64,000 bases of DNA from Streptomyces sp. KMM 9044 (GCF_024701375.2 NZ_CP113910.1:248001-312000); one strand, 5' to 3'. Shown: positions 8,894 to 17,795, counted from the stretch's first letter. The notes: generated from the sequence alone by a model not told the origin. Numbers and translations: made by a program.

Positions 8894-11281
8894 ATGAGGG
8901 CGGACGACTCGTTCGACGATCCGGTGGCGGCTCGTGCCGTCATCGCCGCCGACGGCACCGTCACCCGGTGGAACGAAGGCGCCCGGCAGCTCCTGGGTCA
9001 CCGGGCCGAGGACGTGGTCGGCCGCCCGGCGGCCCTTCTGCTCGCCGACGGTGCGCAACCGCCCCCGCCACCGGCCGACCCGCGCTGGAGCGGCACGCTC
9101 GCGCTGCGGCACCGGGACGGCGGCACCGTCACCGTGTGGATGCTCGCCCACCGCGGCCGGCCCGAGGACGGCGGCACCGGCGACTGGCTGGCCGTCACCC
9201 CACTGCCGTCCGGGCGCACCGATCCCACCGGAGATCCGGTGCTCTGGGCTGCGATGGTCCAGTCCCCCTGTGCCACCGTCGTCTTCGACACGAAGCTGCG
9301 CCTGCACGGTGCCAACAAGGCGATGGCCGATCTCCTCGGGCTGCCGGCCGCCCACCTGCGCGGTCTGACACCCGGCGACATCGGCGGCCGGCCCCGGCAC
9401 GCGGAGCTGGAGCGCCACATGGCCCAGGTGCTGCGGACTGGCCGGGGACACGACGTGCAGACGCGCGTGCGGGCGCTCGGCAAGGGCCGCGACGAGGCCT
9501 GGCTGGCCCGGATCGCGCCTCTCACCGACGACGCCGGCCGGGTCGTCGGTGTCTGCGTGACGGCCCACGACTTCACCGAGCAGAGCAGGGCGCGGGCCCG
9601 GCTGCAACTGGTCAACGAGGCCAGCATGCACATCGGCGCCACCCTCGACGTCACCCGGACGGCACAGGAGCTGACGGAGGTCTGCGTCCCCGCGCTCGCC
9701 GACTTCGTCAGCGTCGACCTCCTCGATCACGACCATGGTGCCGACCCCACCGGCCCGCTCGCCCTGCCGGTCTCGCTGCGCCGGGTCGCCCACCGGTCCC
9801 GCACGGCGGGCAGCCCCGAGTCGGTCGCCGACGCGGGCGAGGTGGTCGTCTACCCGGCCGCCGCGCCTCATGCCGACTCGCTGATCGCCGGGCACAGCGT
9901 CGTCGCCTCGGTGCCCTCCGGTGACCTCGATCCGTGGCTCGCGGTCGACGACGCCCGCGCCCGGCAGGTCCGGGAGTTCGGCATCCACTCGATGCTGTCC
10001 GTCCCGCTCCAGGCCCGCGGTGTCACCCTCGGTGTCGCGGCGTTCACCCGGTTCCAGCACCCCGAGCACTTCACCCACGACGATGTGCTGCTGGCCGAGG
10101 AGATCACCGCACGTGCGGCCGTCTGCATCGACAACGCCCGCCGCTACTCCCGCGAACGCGAGACCACCCTCACGCTCCAGCGCAGCCTGCTCCCCCGCGG
10201 CCTGCCCCGGACGGCCGCGGTGGACGCAGCCTCCCGGTATCTGCCGACCGCGCGCACCGGTGTGGGCGGCGACTGGTTCGACGTGATCCCGCTGTCCGGG
10301 ATGCGGGTGGCCATGGTGGTGGGGGACGTTGCCGGCCACGGCATCCAGGCCTCGGCGACGATGGGCCGGCTGCGTACGGCCGTGCGCACCCTCGCCGACA
10401 TCGATCTGGCGCCGGAGGAACTGCTCACCCACCTCGACGACCTGGTCCTGCACCTCGCGCACGAGTCGGGCGGCGTCGCCGGCCCGGGCGAGGTCGGCGC
10501 GACCTGCCTGTACGCGGTGTACGACCCGGTGTCACGGCGCTGCACCCTGTCGAGGGCGGGGCATCCGCCGCCGGCCCTGGTCCCGCCAAAGGGGCCGGTG
10601 CGCATGCTGGACATGCCGTCCGGGCCACCGCTGGGCCTGGGTGGGCTGCCCTTCGAGTCCGTTGAGGTGGAACTGCCCGAGGGCAGTGTGCTGGCGTTCT
10701 ACACGGACGGACTGGTCGGCGGCCAGGGGGACGACAACGACGCGGACGCAGGCTCGCGCATGTTGTGCGACGCGCTGTCCCACGCGGCCCCCGGGTCGCT
10801 CGACGAGGCCTGCGACCGTGTCCTGCACGCCATGCTCCAGCCGGGTCCCGCCACGGACGACGTGGCGCTGCTGCTGACCCGTACCCGCGGGCTGCCGTCC
10901 TCCCAGGTCGCCACCTGGGACATCCCGGCCGACCCGTCGCTCGTTGCGCCGGTGCGCAAGCAGGTTCTCGACCAGCTGGGCGTGTGGGCGCTGACCGAGG
11001 CGTCGTTCACCGTCGAACTGGTGGTGAGCGAGCTGGTCACCAACGCGATCCGCTACGGGGCGCCGCCGATCCGGCTCCGGCTGATCAGCGACGCGTCGGC
11101 GCTGATCTGCGAAGTGTCCGACACCAGCCACACCGCCCCGCATCTGCGGCGTGCCAAGAGCTGGGACGAGGGCGGCCGGGGGCTGCTCCTGGTCGCCCAG
11201 CTCACCCAGCGGTGGGGCAGCAGACACACCCCCGAGGGCAAGACCATCTGGGCCGAGCTGGGTCCGACGGAGGAGCTGTGA
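8894..11281 (+). CDS. PAS-PAS-GAF-PP2C (SpoIIE-type) phosphatase with C-terminal HATPase domain
   Basis: Multi-domain regulator of the Streptomyces SpoIIE/RsbU family. In order: PAS-like (about 10-105, ARAVIAADGTVTRWNEGARQ), second PAS (about 115-235, CATVVFDTKLRLHGANKAM), GAF (about 250-415), PP2C-type phosphatase (about 430-650, with GVGGDWFDVIPLSG and VGDVAGHGIQA carrying metal-binding Asp residues) and a histidine-kinase-like ATPase of RsbW type (about 665-790, ELVTNAIRYGAPP as N-box and GGRGLLLVAQLTQRWG). Such proteins dephosphorylate anti-anti-sigma factors and/or phosphorylate them through the kinase domain, and so control sigma factors of the SigB/SigF class. The start is ATG 8894 (GGAG 8 nt upstream); GTG 8867 is an in-frame alternative adding nine residues. 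The protein is probably cytoplasmic, since no TM segment is seen. Confidence 0.9.
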   Translation: MRADDSFDDPVAARAVIAADGTVTRWNEGARQLLGHRAEDVVGRPAALLLADGAQPPPPPADPRWSGTLALRHRDGGTVTVWMLAHRGRPEDGGTGDWLAVTPLPSGRTDPTGDPVLWAAMVQSPCATVVFDTKLRLHGANKAMADLLGLPAAHLRGLTPGDIGGRPRHAELERHMAQVLRTGRGHDVQTRVRALGKGRDEAWLARIAPLTDDAGRVVGVCVTAHDFTEQSRARARLQLVNEASMHIGATLDVTRTAQELTEVCVPALADFVSVDLLDHDHGADPTGPLALPVSLRRVAHRSRTAGSPESVADAGEVVVYPAAAPHADSLIAGHSVVASVPSGDLDPWLAVDDARARQVREFGIHSMLSVPLQARGVTLGVAAFTRFQHPEHFTHDDVLLAEEITARAAVCIDNARRYSRERETTLTLQRSLLPRGLPRTAAVDAASRYLPTARTGVGGDWFDVIPLSGMRVAMVVGDVAGHGIQASATMGRLRTAVRTLADIDLAPEELLTHLDDLVLHLAHESGGVAGPGEVGATCLYAVYDPVSRRCTLSRAGHPPPALVPPKGPVRMLDMPSGPPLGLGGLPFESVEVELPEGSVLAFYTDGLVGGQGDDNDADAGSRMLCDALSHAAPGSLDEACDRVLHAMLQPGPATDDVALLLTRTRGLPSSQVATWDIPADPSLVAPVRKQVLDQLGVWALTEASFTVELVVSELVTNAIRYGAPPIRLRLISDASALICEVSDTSHTAPHLRRAKSWDEGGRGLLLVAQLTQRWGSRHTPEGKTIWAELGPTEEL

Positions 11282-11319
11282 ACGCCTGACCGGCCCGCTC
11301 CTCCCCCGGACCCCGGACC

Positions 11320-13236
11320 CTAGCTCGCGTCCTCGTCCTCGACGAGGTCCCAGGTGACGACCTTCATCTGGAGATCGGGATCCGGGGCGTCGATCGCCCA
11401 GCGCTGGGCGTCCGTGTCGTCACGGGCCTTGAGGACGAGGGCACCCGAGCCGTCGGTCGCCGCGGGTGCGAGGCCCAGGTCCTGGCCGGAGCGGGGCACC
11501 AGGGTGCCCTGGACGGTGAAGTCGTAGCGTGCGCTGTCGGCGTCCTTCGGGGCCTCGCCCGTGCACCGGGCCAAACGCACCGAGTAGCCGAGGCGGGAGT
11601 CCAGGCACAGGTCCGGTTCCGCGGCGTTGCGCAGCCGCCCGTCGGTCTCGTACGTCCACTGCTGGACGCTGCCCGCCGAGCAGGCGGTGAGTTCGGTCTC
11701 GGCGCCCGCGACGGCCCGGCCGCCGACGACACCCACGCACAGGCCGGAGGCGGTGTTGTGCAGCCGGCCGCGCAGGGCGCCCTTGGCGGCTTCTCCGGAG
11801 TGGAACCGCGACGGGTCGTCGGGCGGGTTGCCCACGGCGGCACCGGGGGATTCGGAGAGGCGGTCCTCGCCCCGTGCGGCGGCGTCGTCGGTACCGCCCG
11901 TGGTCCACAGCACCAGCGGGAGGACGACCAGCCCGCTGACCGTGAGGATGCCCGCGGCGAGGTTGCGCCGGCGCGCGGCCCGGCGGGCGGCCTTCCGGGT
12001 GACACGGGAGCCGGCGCGGAGCACGGCACCGCGAGGACCGGTACGGGAGGCCGCGCGCCGCCGGGAACGGGTACCGGGCCGGGAGGCCGTCCGCGCCGCG
12101 GTGGTCGGGGGGGCGCCGGCCGGAACCGGGGCCGTCGGGGCAGTGCCCTGTACCGGGGGCACCATGAGGGCCGCGGAGATGGTGGGCGTGGTGCGGGGGG
12201 CCTCGGTGGGGAGGGGTGGGATCGGCCTCCCCGTCTCCGTGAACGACTCGCCCTCCACCGCCGGAGGTTCGCCCGCAGACACGGCGAACCGACCACCCGC
12301 GTTGTCCGGACGTCCGTCGGCGGGGCCGGGGAACGCCGCGCCGATGACGCCCTCGGGCGACGGCCGCTCCTCGGCGGCCGACTCGTCGGTGACGTCGGCC
12401 GTCTGTGCCTGTGCCCTGCTCTGTGCGTACTCCCGCGCGCTCCAGCCCAGGACCCCCTCGGCCAGGGCCGTACCGAGTCCGCTGGTGAAGCAGGCGAGTT
12501 GGTCCGCCGCGTGCCGACAGTGGATGCAGTTCTCCAGGTGGGTGCGCAGGTCCGGGTCGAGTTCGGTGCCCGCGCGCCGGTAGCTCACCTCCAGCAGGCG
12601 CAGATACCGCCGGCACTCCTGATCGGAGGCGAGCTCGCCGTGAAGCTGGAGGACTTCGTCTCGCAACCGCTCCTGGCCCCGGCGCAGTTCGATGCGGGCA
12701 CCCTCCTCGTCGAGGGCGAGCAGCCCGGCGGGTACGTGGAGCGGTTCGGATTCGACCTCGGTGTGCCACAGCAGACAGCGCGCGGACTGCGGCAGTCGTT
12801 GGAACGCCCCTGACAGTAGGCGCCGTTCGGGCGGTGGCAGAAGCCGTGCGGCCGGCCGCCGGCCTTCGTCGGCGGAGGCGGTGAGACCGGGGTGGAGCAT
12901 GTCGCGCCGGTGGTCCGTGTCCCACTCTGCGGCGATCCGGCGCACAGTGACGAGGAGTTGGGGCCGCCATGCGGAACTCGGGCCGTTGTGCCGCAGGGTC
13001 TCGCCGAAGAGCCGGGTGAACGCGGCGGTGGTGAGCATGCCGGCGGAGCGCGGGCCATCGGTGCACAGCCGGGCATAACCGAAGACCGATTCCCAGTGTC
13101 GGTCGAGGAGTTCACCGACGGGGTGCAGTGCCGGGGCGACCCCGGTCCACTTCCGCAACTCGTCGCCCAGTTGTTCGTCCGTCACGTCGAACGTGTGGGC
13201 CGGGGCCTGGGAATCCGACAGGCCGGTGTCCTTCAC
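11320..13236 (-). CDS. Sigma-like/zinc-finger membrane protein with C-terminal ricin-type lectin domain (paralog B)
   Basis: 638-residue paralog of the product at 3537-5180, with the same order. It has a sigma-like helical region with LPQSARCLLWHTEVESEPLH as region 4-like HTH, zinc finger THLENCIHCRHAADQ (HxxxCxxC, about residue 250), a long Pro/Thr/Ala-rich linker, a basic stretch, one TM helix (LAAGILTVSGLVVLPLVLW, about 410) and an extracytoplasmic R-type lectin-like tail (LHNTASGLCVGVVGGRAVAG, QQWTYETDGRLRNA, LCLDSRLGY, DAQRWAI). The start is GTG 13236, with GAGAGGA 8 nt upstream; the open frame runs further back to 13701 but without coding character. The linker is about 90 residues longer than in paralog A. 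The role (carbohydrate sensing linked to transcription) is inferred only. Confidence 0.8.
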   Translation of the reverse strand: MKDTGLSDSQAPAHTFDVTDEQLGDELRKWTGVAPALHPVGELLDRHWESVFGYARLCTDGPRSAGMLTTAAFTRLFGETLRHNGPSSAWRPQLLVTVRRIAAEWDTDHRRDMLHPGLTASADEGRRPAARLLPPPERRLLSGAFQRLPQSARCLLWHTEVESEPLHVPAGLLALDEEGARIELRRGQERLRDEVLQLHGELASDQECRRYLRLLEVSYRRAGTELDPDLRTHLENCIHCRHAADQLACFTSGLGTALAEGVLGWSAREYAQSRAQAQTADVTDESAAEERPSPEGVIGAAFPGPADGRPDNAGGRFAVSAGEPPAVEGESFTETGRPIPPLPTEAPRTTPTISAALMVPPVQGTAPTAPVPAGAPPTTAARTASRPGTRSRRRAASRTGPRGAVLRAGSRVTRKAARRAARRRNLAAGILTVSGLVVLPLVLWTTGGTDDAAARGEDRLSESPGAAVGNPPDDPSRFHSGEAAKGALRGRLHNTASGLCVGVVGGRAVAGAETELTACSAGSVQQWTYETDGRLRNAAEPDLCLDSRLGYSVRLARCTGEAPKDADSARYDFTVQGTLVPRSGQDLGLAPAATDGSGALVLKARDDTDAQRWAIDAPDPDLQMKVVTWDLVEDEDAS

Positions 13237-13544
13237 GGATGCAATCCTCTCGGGGACGCGCGAAATAAAGTCTGTACCAGCGGACGCGGGGCCTCGCCGA
13301 GGATACGACGGGACCCCGCCCGTACTGGATTCGAGATCTCGAACACCCGCACGGAAAAGCTCTTTCGAAGCCTGGGTGGCACGCTGGAGCGGCGTCACGC
13401 TCCCCAGGACAAAAGGTATTGTCCGCGCGACGGCAGGACCCACTTTTGCACAGGCCAACGACCAGGAACAAGGGATTCCGAGGTTTCCCGCATTCCCCGT
13501 ACGCCCGCAGTTGTTTGACAGCCCGTCAACGACTTTCGAGCCGC
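13237..13544. other. Intergenic control region with a 14-bp perfect palindrome
   Basis: No gene is seen. TTCGAGATCTCGAA at 13330-13343 is a perfect palindrome about 95 bp upstream of the paralog B start codon, a plausible operator. The stretch 13440-13560 is relatively A/T-rich for this genome. Confidence 0.4.
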
Positions 13545-14228
13545 TTAATTCACGCGCCCAATCATCCGATTCGACGGCCGGTGTCCGAAAAGGCAACGCG
13601 CACGCACACCGCGCAACCCTCTCCGTTCCCGTATGCGCGTGCGCGGGTCCCGGCACCCGGGGTCTGCGGGTGTACGCAAAATCACTCGGCGCCTGTCGCA
13701 CTCATCGCGGACGTACGAGGTCCAGAGCCCGCTCCCAGTGGAACCCGGGCCGTCCGGCGTCGTCTCCCCGGTGCACGGCTCGCCGAAGCGGACGCCCATG
13801 GCGGTGAGCCGTTCCAGGCTGTCCCGGTAGGCGGGGTGGGCGACCAGCGCGTCGCCGACGCACGGCAGGACGGCGATCGGCACACCGAGCCCCGCCGCCT
13901 CGCACAGGGTGCCCAGCGCGAGCGTGTCGGCGATTCCGGCCGCCCATTTGTTGACGGTGTTGAAGGTGGCGGGCGCGACCACCACCACGTCGGGCCCCGG
14001 GAAGGGGCGCGGTTCCCCGGGAGTACGCCAGGCGGACCTGATCGGCCTGCCGGTCTGCGCGCGGACCGCGACGGTGTCGAAGAACCCGTTCATGGCGGTG
14101 GGTGTCGCGATGAGGCCGGCCTCCCAGCCCCGCTCCTGCGCGGCGGTGATCAGCTTGCTGACGTCAGCGGCGACACCGGCGGCGCAGACGACGACGTGGA
14201 GAAAGGGCTTCCGGGTTTGTTCGGCCAC
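13545..14228 (-). CDS. Flavoprotein of the PPC-decarboxylase/EpiD fold, C-terminus frameshifted
   Basis: Homo-oligomeric flavin-dependent Cys decarboxylase fold (Flavoprotein family): LHVVVCAAGVAADVSKLITAAQERGWEAGLIATPTAM (Rossmann-like FMN site), VVVVAPATFNTVNKWAAGIADTLALG (family motif with conserved Asn/Asp) and VGDALVAHPAYRDSLERL. The substrate is unknown; the small stand-alone Streptomyces members are not coenzyme A enzymes. The last convincing homologous residues in this frame are GEPCTGETTPDGPG. The natural ending FHWERALDLVRPR with TGA at 13702-13704 is in the neighbouring frame, one base away across CCCGGG (13744-13749), so the roughly 50 residues after that point are out-of-frame filler. 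Either a one-base deletion or a read error. The start is GTG 14228. Confidence 0.75.
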   Translation of the reverse strand: MAEQTRKPFLHVVVCAAGVAADVSKLITAAQERGWEAGLIATPTAMNGFFDTVAVRAQTGRPIRSAWRTPGEPRPFPGPDVVVVAPATFNTVNKWAAGIADTLALGTLCEAAGLGVPIAVLPCVGDALVAHPAYRDSLERLTAMGVRFGEPCTGETTPDGPGSTGSGLWTSYVRDECDRRRVILRTPADPGCRDPRTRIRERRGLRGVRARCLFGHRPSNRMIGRVN

Positions 14229-14237
14229 CCGGAAAGC

Positions 14238-14708
14238 CTATGGCCCGGCCGGCGGCCGCGGTGCGAATGCCCGGTGCACGGAGAGGCTGTCCTCGTAGAC
14301 GTGGTGGCGGACGACCAGGCCGTCCCGGACGCTGAGCAGCAGGGCGAAGCGCGCGTGGTAGGGCCGTCCGGTGGGCCGGGCGGTCTGCCGGATCTCGCCG
14401 AACACCACCGCGTCGTCGCCGTCGACCAGGATGCGTCCGATCTCGGTGGCGACCGCGTCGGGCACGTGGTGGGCGGCCAGTTCCCGGTAGTGGGCGGCGG
14501 CGTCGGCGCGGGTGGCCCGGTGGCGGATCCACGGGGTCGCGGTGCTGCCGTGCTCGTCCTCCGGCCAGTCCAGCCGCCAGTCGCAGGGGTCGGCATACAG
14601 TTCGGCGACGTGGTCCGGGGCGCCGCGGCCGATCCGGCGCAGCAGTTCCTCCACGGTGGCGCGGGTGCCGGCGGACGGGGCGGCCGGGGTCGGCGTGGTC
14701 TCGGTCAT
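14238..14708 (-). CDS. SnoaL-like/NTF2-fold protein
   Basis: 156-residue cone-shaped alpha+beta protein of the SnoaL/ketosteroid-isomerase-like superfamily: VEELLRRIGRGAPDHVAELYADPCDWRLDW, TRADAAAHYRELAAHH, DDAVVFGEIRQTARPTGRPYHARFALLLSVRDGLVVRHHVYEDS. Such proteins bind or isomerise small polyketide- or steroid-like molecules; the ligand here is unknown. The start is ATG 14708 with AGGAGA 8 nt upstream. It ends 10 nt before the flavoprotein start, so the two probably form an operon. Confidence 0.75.
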   Translation of the reverse strand: MTETTPTPAAPSAGTRATVEELLRRIGRGAPDHVAELYADPCDWRLDWPEDEHGSTATPWIRHRATRADAAAHYRELAAHHVPDAVATEIGRILVDGDDAVVFGEIRQTARPTGRPYHARFALLLSVRDGLVVRHHVYEDSLSVHRAFAPRPPAGP

Positions 14709-14799
14709 GGCAGGGGTCTCCTGTGGCCAGGGGTGGCCGGAGCCAGGAGCTCCGGTCCGGGGAACGGTCATGACTCTGCCGTGGACACGCCGATGACGC

Positions 14800-14818
14800 C
14801 ATGACGTCGGAGGTCATG
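14800..14818. promoter_or_regulatory. Inverted repeat CATGAC-N7-GTCATG in a divergent promoter region
   Basis: A 6-bp perfect inverted repeat with 7-nt spacer lies between the divergent SnoaL-like gene (start 14708) and the nitroreductase gene (start 14921). TGAC-type half-sites recur nearby (14769, 14794). It is a candidate operator for a small dimeric repressor; the binder is unknown. Confidence 0.35.
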
Positions 14819-14920
14819 TGCGGTCCGGCCGACACTGATACGGAAAGAGTTGGTCTGCTTGGTCCGACGGCCGTCCCGAAGACCGGTCCGGCCACGGGCC
14901 GCGACGACGGGACGGATGGC

Positions 14921-15357
14921 ATGCCCCTTCAGGGCGAGTACGAGCCCAGCCCTACGCAGTGGGGGCACGACCAGGTGGAGCTGTACGAGAGCTCCGGCGG
15001 CACCGAGGGGACAACCCTGCAGGGCAGGCCGGTGGTACTGCTGACCACACGGGGGCCAAGAGCGGCAAACTGCGGAAGACCCCGGTGACGCGCGTCGAGC
15101 ACGAGGGACGCTACGCGGTGGTGGCCTCGCTGGGCGGAGCACCCCGGCACCCTGTCTGGTACCACCATCTCAAGGCCGATCCACAGGTGGAACTGCGCGA
15201 CGAGCAGGTCCTGAGGGACACGACAGCCCGTGAGGTGACCGGGGAGGAGAAGGCGCAGTGGTGGGAGCGGGCCGTCTCCGTCTTTCTCCCGTACGCCGAT
15301 TACCAGGAGAAGACGGACCCGGTGATCCCGGTCTTCGTGCTGGGGGCGCGCGACTAG
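14921..15357 (+). pseudogene. Frameshifted deazaflavin (F420)-dependent nitroreductase-family gene
   Basis: DDN-like split-barrel F420 enzyme. Frame 1 gives [45 protein letters not shown]. Frame 2 continues [38 protein letters not shown] and ends [13 protein letters not shown] with TAG at 15357. The family sequence runs LTTRGAKSGK without a break. The shift falls in the G-run 15051-15055, which is one G short of what the frame needs. Everything else (about 146 residues) looks intact, so this could be a recent mutation or a homopolymer read error. Confidence 0.8.
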
Positions 15358-15609
15358 GGTCTTTCGTCCGGGAAGGCCGCAGGGAGCGGCCCGGACGGCA
15401 TTCTCCCGGTTCGCTGTGCATGAGGCACCGGACGGCGGGCACCCGCGGTTCAGGCCCCGCCGCGTTCCCCCGTCGCGGCGGGGCCCGCCCCTGCCGCCCT
15501 TCTCGTGGGGGTGCCCCGATCGGGCCCGGTCGGGCCGTGCCGGGGGCGGAAAACGGGGAACGTGGGTCGCAGGGACTTTCCGAACGCCGACACCGACTGG
15601 GAGATCCAC

Positions 15610-15912
15610 GTGGCGAAGATGAAGAGCAAGAAGAAGCTGCCCCTGGCCTACAAGCCCATCGGGTTCGCGTTGGGCTGGACGAGTGGCGCCGTGGCGGGGA
15701 TGGCGTTCCAGAAGACGTGGAAGCTGATCCGGCACGAGGACGACGCGCCCGACGCACTGGACCGGGACCGGCGCTGGGGCGAGATCCTGCTGGCCGCCGC
15801 GATCCAGGGCGCCATCTTCTCGGTGGTGCGCAGTGCGGTGAACCGGGCGGGCGCCAAGGCCGTCGAACGCTCGACGGGCTCCTGGCCCGCCGGCGACAAG
15901 GGCAACGCCTGA
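15610..15912 (+). CDS. DUF4235 small membrane protein
   Basis: 100-residue protein typical of actinobacterial DUF4235: YKPIGFALGWTSGAVAGMAFQKTWKLIRHEDDAPDA, then WGEILLAAAIQGAIFSVVRSAVNRAGAKA. Two amphipathic or TM helices (about 17-36 and 65-83) and a basic N-terminus suggest membrane association. The start is GTG 15610 with GGGAG 6 nt upstream; ATG 15619 is an alternative. Function is unknown in the family. Confidence 0.85.
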   Translation: MAKMKSKKKLPLAYKPIGFALGWTSGAVAGMAFQKTWKLIRHEDDAPDALDRDRRWGEILLAAAIQGAIFSVVRSAVNRAGAKAVERSTGSWPAGDKGNA

Positions 15913-15930
15913 CCACCCCCGGCCCGTCCC

Positions 15931-15977
15931 GCCGTACGAGGCCCCCGGCCCCCAGGGGGCCGGGGGCCTCGTACGGC
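15931..15977. terminator. Bidirectional terminator hairpin
   Basis: A perfect 23-bp stem (15931-15953 with 15955-15977) closes over a single A. It stands exactly between the convergent DUF4235 (+) and VOC (-) genes. There is no T-run, but stem length and position make a terminator very likely. Confidence 0.85.
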
Positions 15978-15982
15978 GTGGA

Positions 15983-16375
15983 TCAGCCCAGTTTCGGCGC
16001 CACCGGCACCTCGCAGCGCAGGATGAAGGAGTGCCCGGACGGATCGGAGTAGCCGCGTTCCTCCAGGGGGCCCGTGGCGTCCTTCGTCTCCACCGGGCGG
16101 CCTCCAAGGCCCACGATCCGGCGTTCCGCGGCGTCCAGGTCGTCGACCTCGAACTCCAGGTGTGCCTGGAGCGAGTTCTCGGGGCGCGGCCAGCTCGGCG
16201 CGGTGGCGGTGGCGTCCCGGCGCAGTGCCAGCCGAAAGCCGTCGGCGGCCCGGATCTCGACCCGGTTGGCGTTGGCCTGCACCACCTCCGCCGCCAGGAA
16301 CTCGCGGTAGAACTCGGCGAGTTTCTCGGGCTCGGCGCAGTCGAGCACCACCACTGCCGCAGGCACGGTCGACAT
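15983..16375 (-). CDS. VOC-superfamily (glyoxalase/bleomycin-resistance fold) protein
   Basis: 130 residues: AVVVLDCAEPEKLAEFYREFLAAEVV, ADGFRLALRR, QAHLEFEVDDLDAAERRIVGLGGRPVE and GYSDPSGHSFILRCEV. These are two beta-alpha-beta-beta-beta modules of the vicinal oxygen chelate fold, with candidate metal ligands in HLEFEV and GHSFIL. The substrate is unknown. The start is ATG 16375, preceded by GGAGGAGAC. Confidence 0.85.
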   Translation of the reverse strand: MSTVPAAVVVLDCAEPEKLAEFYREFLAAEVVQANANRVEIRAADGFRLALRRDATATAPSWPRPENSLQAHLEFEVDDLDAAERRIVGLGGRPVETKDATGPLEERGYSDPSGHSFILRCEVPVAPKLG

Positions 16376-16701
16376 GTCTCCTCCACAGGGTCCGGGGTCG
16401 TCCACGGGTCGGGGCGGCTCCCCGGCCTGTACTGGGCGCCTTTCCCCGTTCCGGGGATTCAATCAGTGGCAAGTCCACTGACTCCTGGGTCACTTGATGC
16501 GACATGTACCTCAAGTTCCTTGTGCGGTAACGAATATCACGACGGTCATTGGGTGTAGATCATCTAGGATCTGGGCAACCTCGTTCCGCTTACCGGTTCA
16601 AATTTTCTGCTGTGTAGCAGAGTTCGAGTGTGCGGGCCGTCTCCGCGACGGCTCGCCCGCAGGACGGGGGATTCCGCGTTCCGTCTCCCGAAAGGAAGCA
16701 C
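16376..16701. other. Divergent promoter region, no gene
   Basis: It lies between the VOC gene (-) and the terpene synthase gene (+). An A/T-rich segment occurs around 16515-16625. No small ORF with a credible ribosome binding site was seen, and I could not fix promoter boxes. Confidence 0.4.
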
Positions 16702-17733
16702 ATGTCTCAGGACGTCCGGTTCGACCTCCCTTTCAACACCCCGGTCAGCGAGCACCTGGAGTACGCGCGGGCGCGTCATCTGCGCTGGGTGTGGGACATG
16801 GGGCTGGTGCGCAGCCGGGCCGGTTTCGACGAGTACCGCTCCTGGGACCTGCCACAGGCCGCGGCTCGCACCTACCCGTACGCCTCGGCCGAGGACATGG
16901 TCGTCCTGATGAACTGGTTCTCACTGGCTTTCCTGTTCGACGACCAGTTCGACACCGGACGGCCGGACCGGGCGGACGTGATAGCCGACGTGGCGCGGGA
17001 GCTCGTCGTCGTCCCCCTGCGGCCGGCGGGGAGTACGCCCCGGGTGGTCTGCCCGGTCACGGTGGCCTGGGCACAGGTTTGGGAGCGCCTCTCGCATGGC
17101 ATGTCCCTGACCTGGCAGAACCGGTTCGCCGCGTCCTGGGGCCGGTTTCTGGTGGCCCACTGTGAGGAGGTCGACCTGGCGGCCCGCGGACTGACCGGGA
17201 CGCTCGGCCTCGACGAGTACGCCCTGTTCCGGCGTCGCACCGTCGGCATTCACCACAGCATCGACGCCGGTGAGCGCAGCCGCGGATTCGAGGTGCCGGC
17301 CCGGGTGATGGCCCACCCCCTGATGGAGCGGATGCGTGATCTGGCCGCGGACACCATCGGGTTCATGAACGACATCCACTCCTTCGAGCGGGAACGGCGC
17401 CGGGGGGACGGCCACAACCTGATCGCGGTACTGCACCGGGAGCGCGGCTGCTCGTGGGAGGAGGCCGCGGCCGAGGCGTACCGCATGACGACCGCCTGTC
17501 TGGAGGAGTACCTGGAGTTGGAGGCACGGGTGCCCCGTATGTGCGACGAGCTCGGGCTCGACGCGGACGAGCGCGAGCGGGCGGACAAGGGTGTGCAGGT
17601 CATCCAGCACTGGATCGGGGGCAACTACGAGTGGGCTCTGACCAGCGGCCGGTACGCGGCGTCGAAGGAGGGTGCGGTGGCCACGGCCGAGCAGGCTGGC
17701 CGCGGCTCGGTCGACGATCTGCTGACCGTGTGA
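16702..17733 (+). CDS. Class I sesquiterpene synthase, 7-epi-alpha-eudesmol synthase-like
   Basis: 343-residue ionisation-type terpene cyclase acting on farnesyl diphosphate. The Asp-rich metal motif is in FLFDDQFDTG (about 79-85) and the NSE/DTE motif in FMNDIHSFERE (about 219-229), binding three Mg ions. The effector-type Arg and the C-terminal Arg-Tyr pair (SGRYAAS) are present. The N-terminal RFDLPFNTPVSEHLEYARARHLRWVWDMGL and overall sequence recall the Streptomyces 7-epi-alpha-eudesmol synthase group; that product call is from memory of the family and is moderate. The start is ATG 16702 (AAGGAAG upstream). The gene converges on a P450 at the end of a conservon; a tailoring link is possible but unproven. 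Confidence 0.88.
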   Translation: MSQDVRFDLPFNTPVSEHLEYARARHLRWVWDMGLVRSRAGFDEYRSWDLPQAAARTYPYASAEDMVVLMNWFSLAFLFDDQFDTGRPDRADVIADVARELVVVPLRPAGSTPRVVCPVTVAWAQVWERLSHGMSLTWQNRFAASWGRFLVAHCEEVDLAARGLTGTLGLDEYALFRRRTVGIHHSIDAGERSRGFEVPARVMAHPLMERMRDLAADTIGFMNDIHSFERERRRGDGHNLIAVLHRERGCSWEEAAAEAYRMTTACLEEYLELEARVPRMCDELGLDADERERADKGVQVIQHWIGGNYEWALTSGRYAASKEGAVATAEQAGRGSVDDLLTV

Positions 17734-17740
17734 GACGGCC

Positions 17741-17775
17741 GTGCTGCCCGGCCCCGGGGCGGGGCCGGGCGGCAC
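17741..17775. terminator. Bidirectional hairpin between terpene synthase and P450 genes
   Basis: A 15-bp stem with one G-T pair: GTGCTGCCCGGCCCC (17741-17755) pairs with 17761-17775 over a 5-nt loop. It sits 8 nt after the terpene synthase stop and 21 nt before the P450 stop. Confidence 0.75.
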
Positions 17776-17795
17776 GCCGGTCGCGGCGGCAGGTG

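Noticed and set aside
13447..14804. Long open frames antisense to the flavoprotein and SnoaL-like genes
   Set aside because: GC-rich shadow frames with no domains; the minus-strand genes have motifs and ribosome binding sites.
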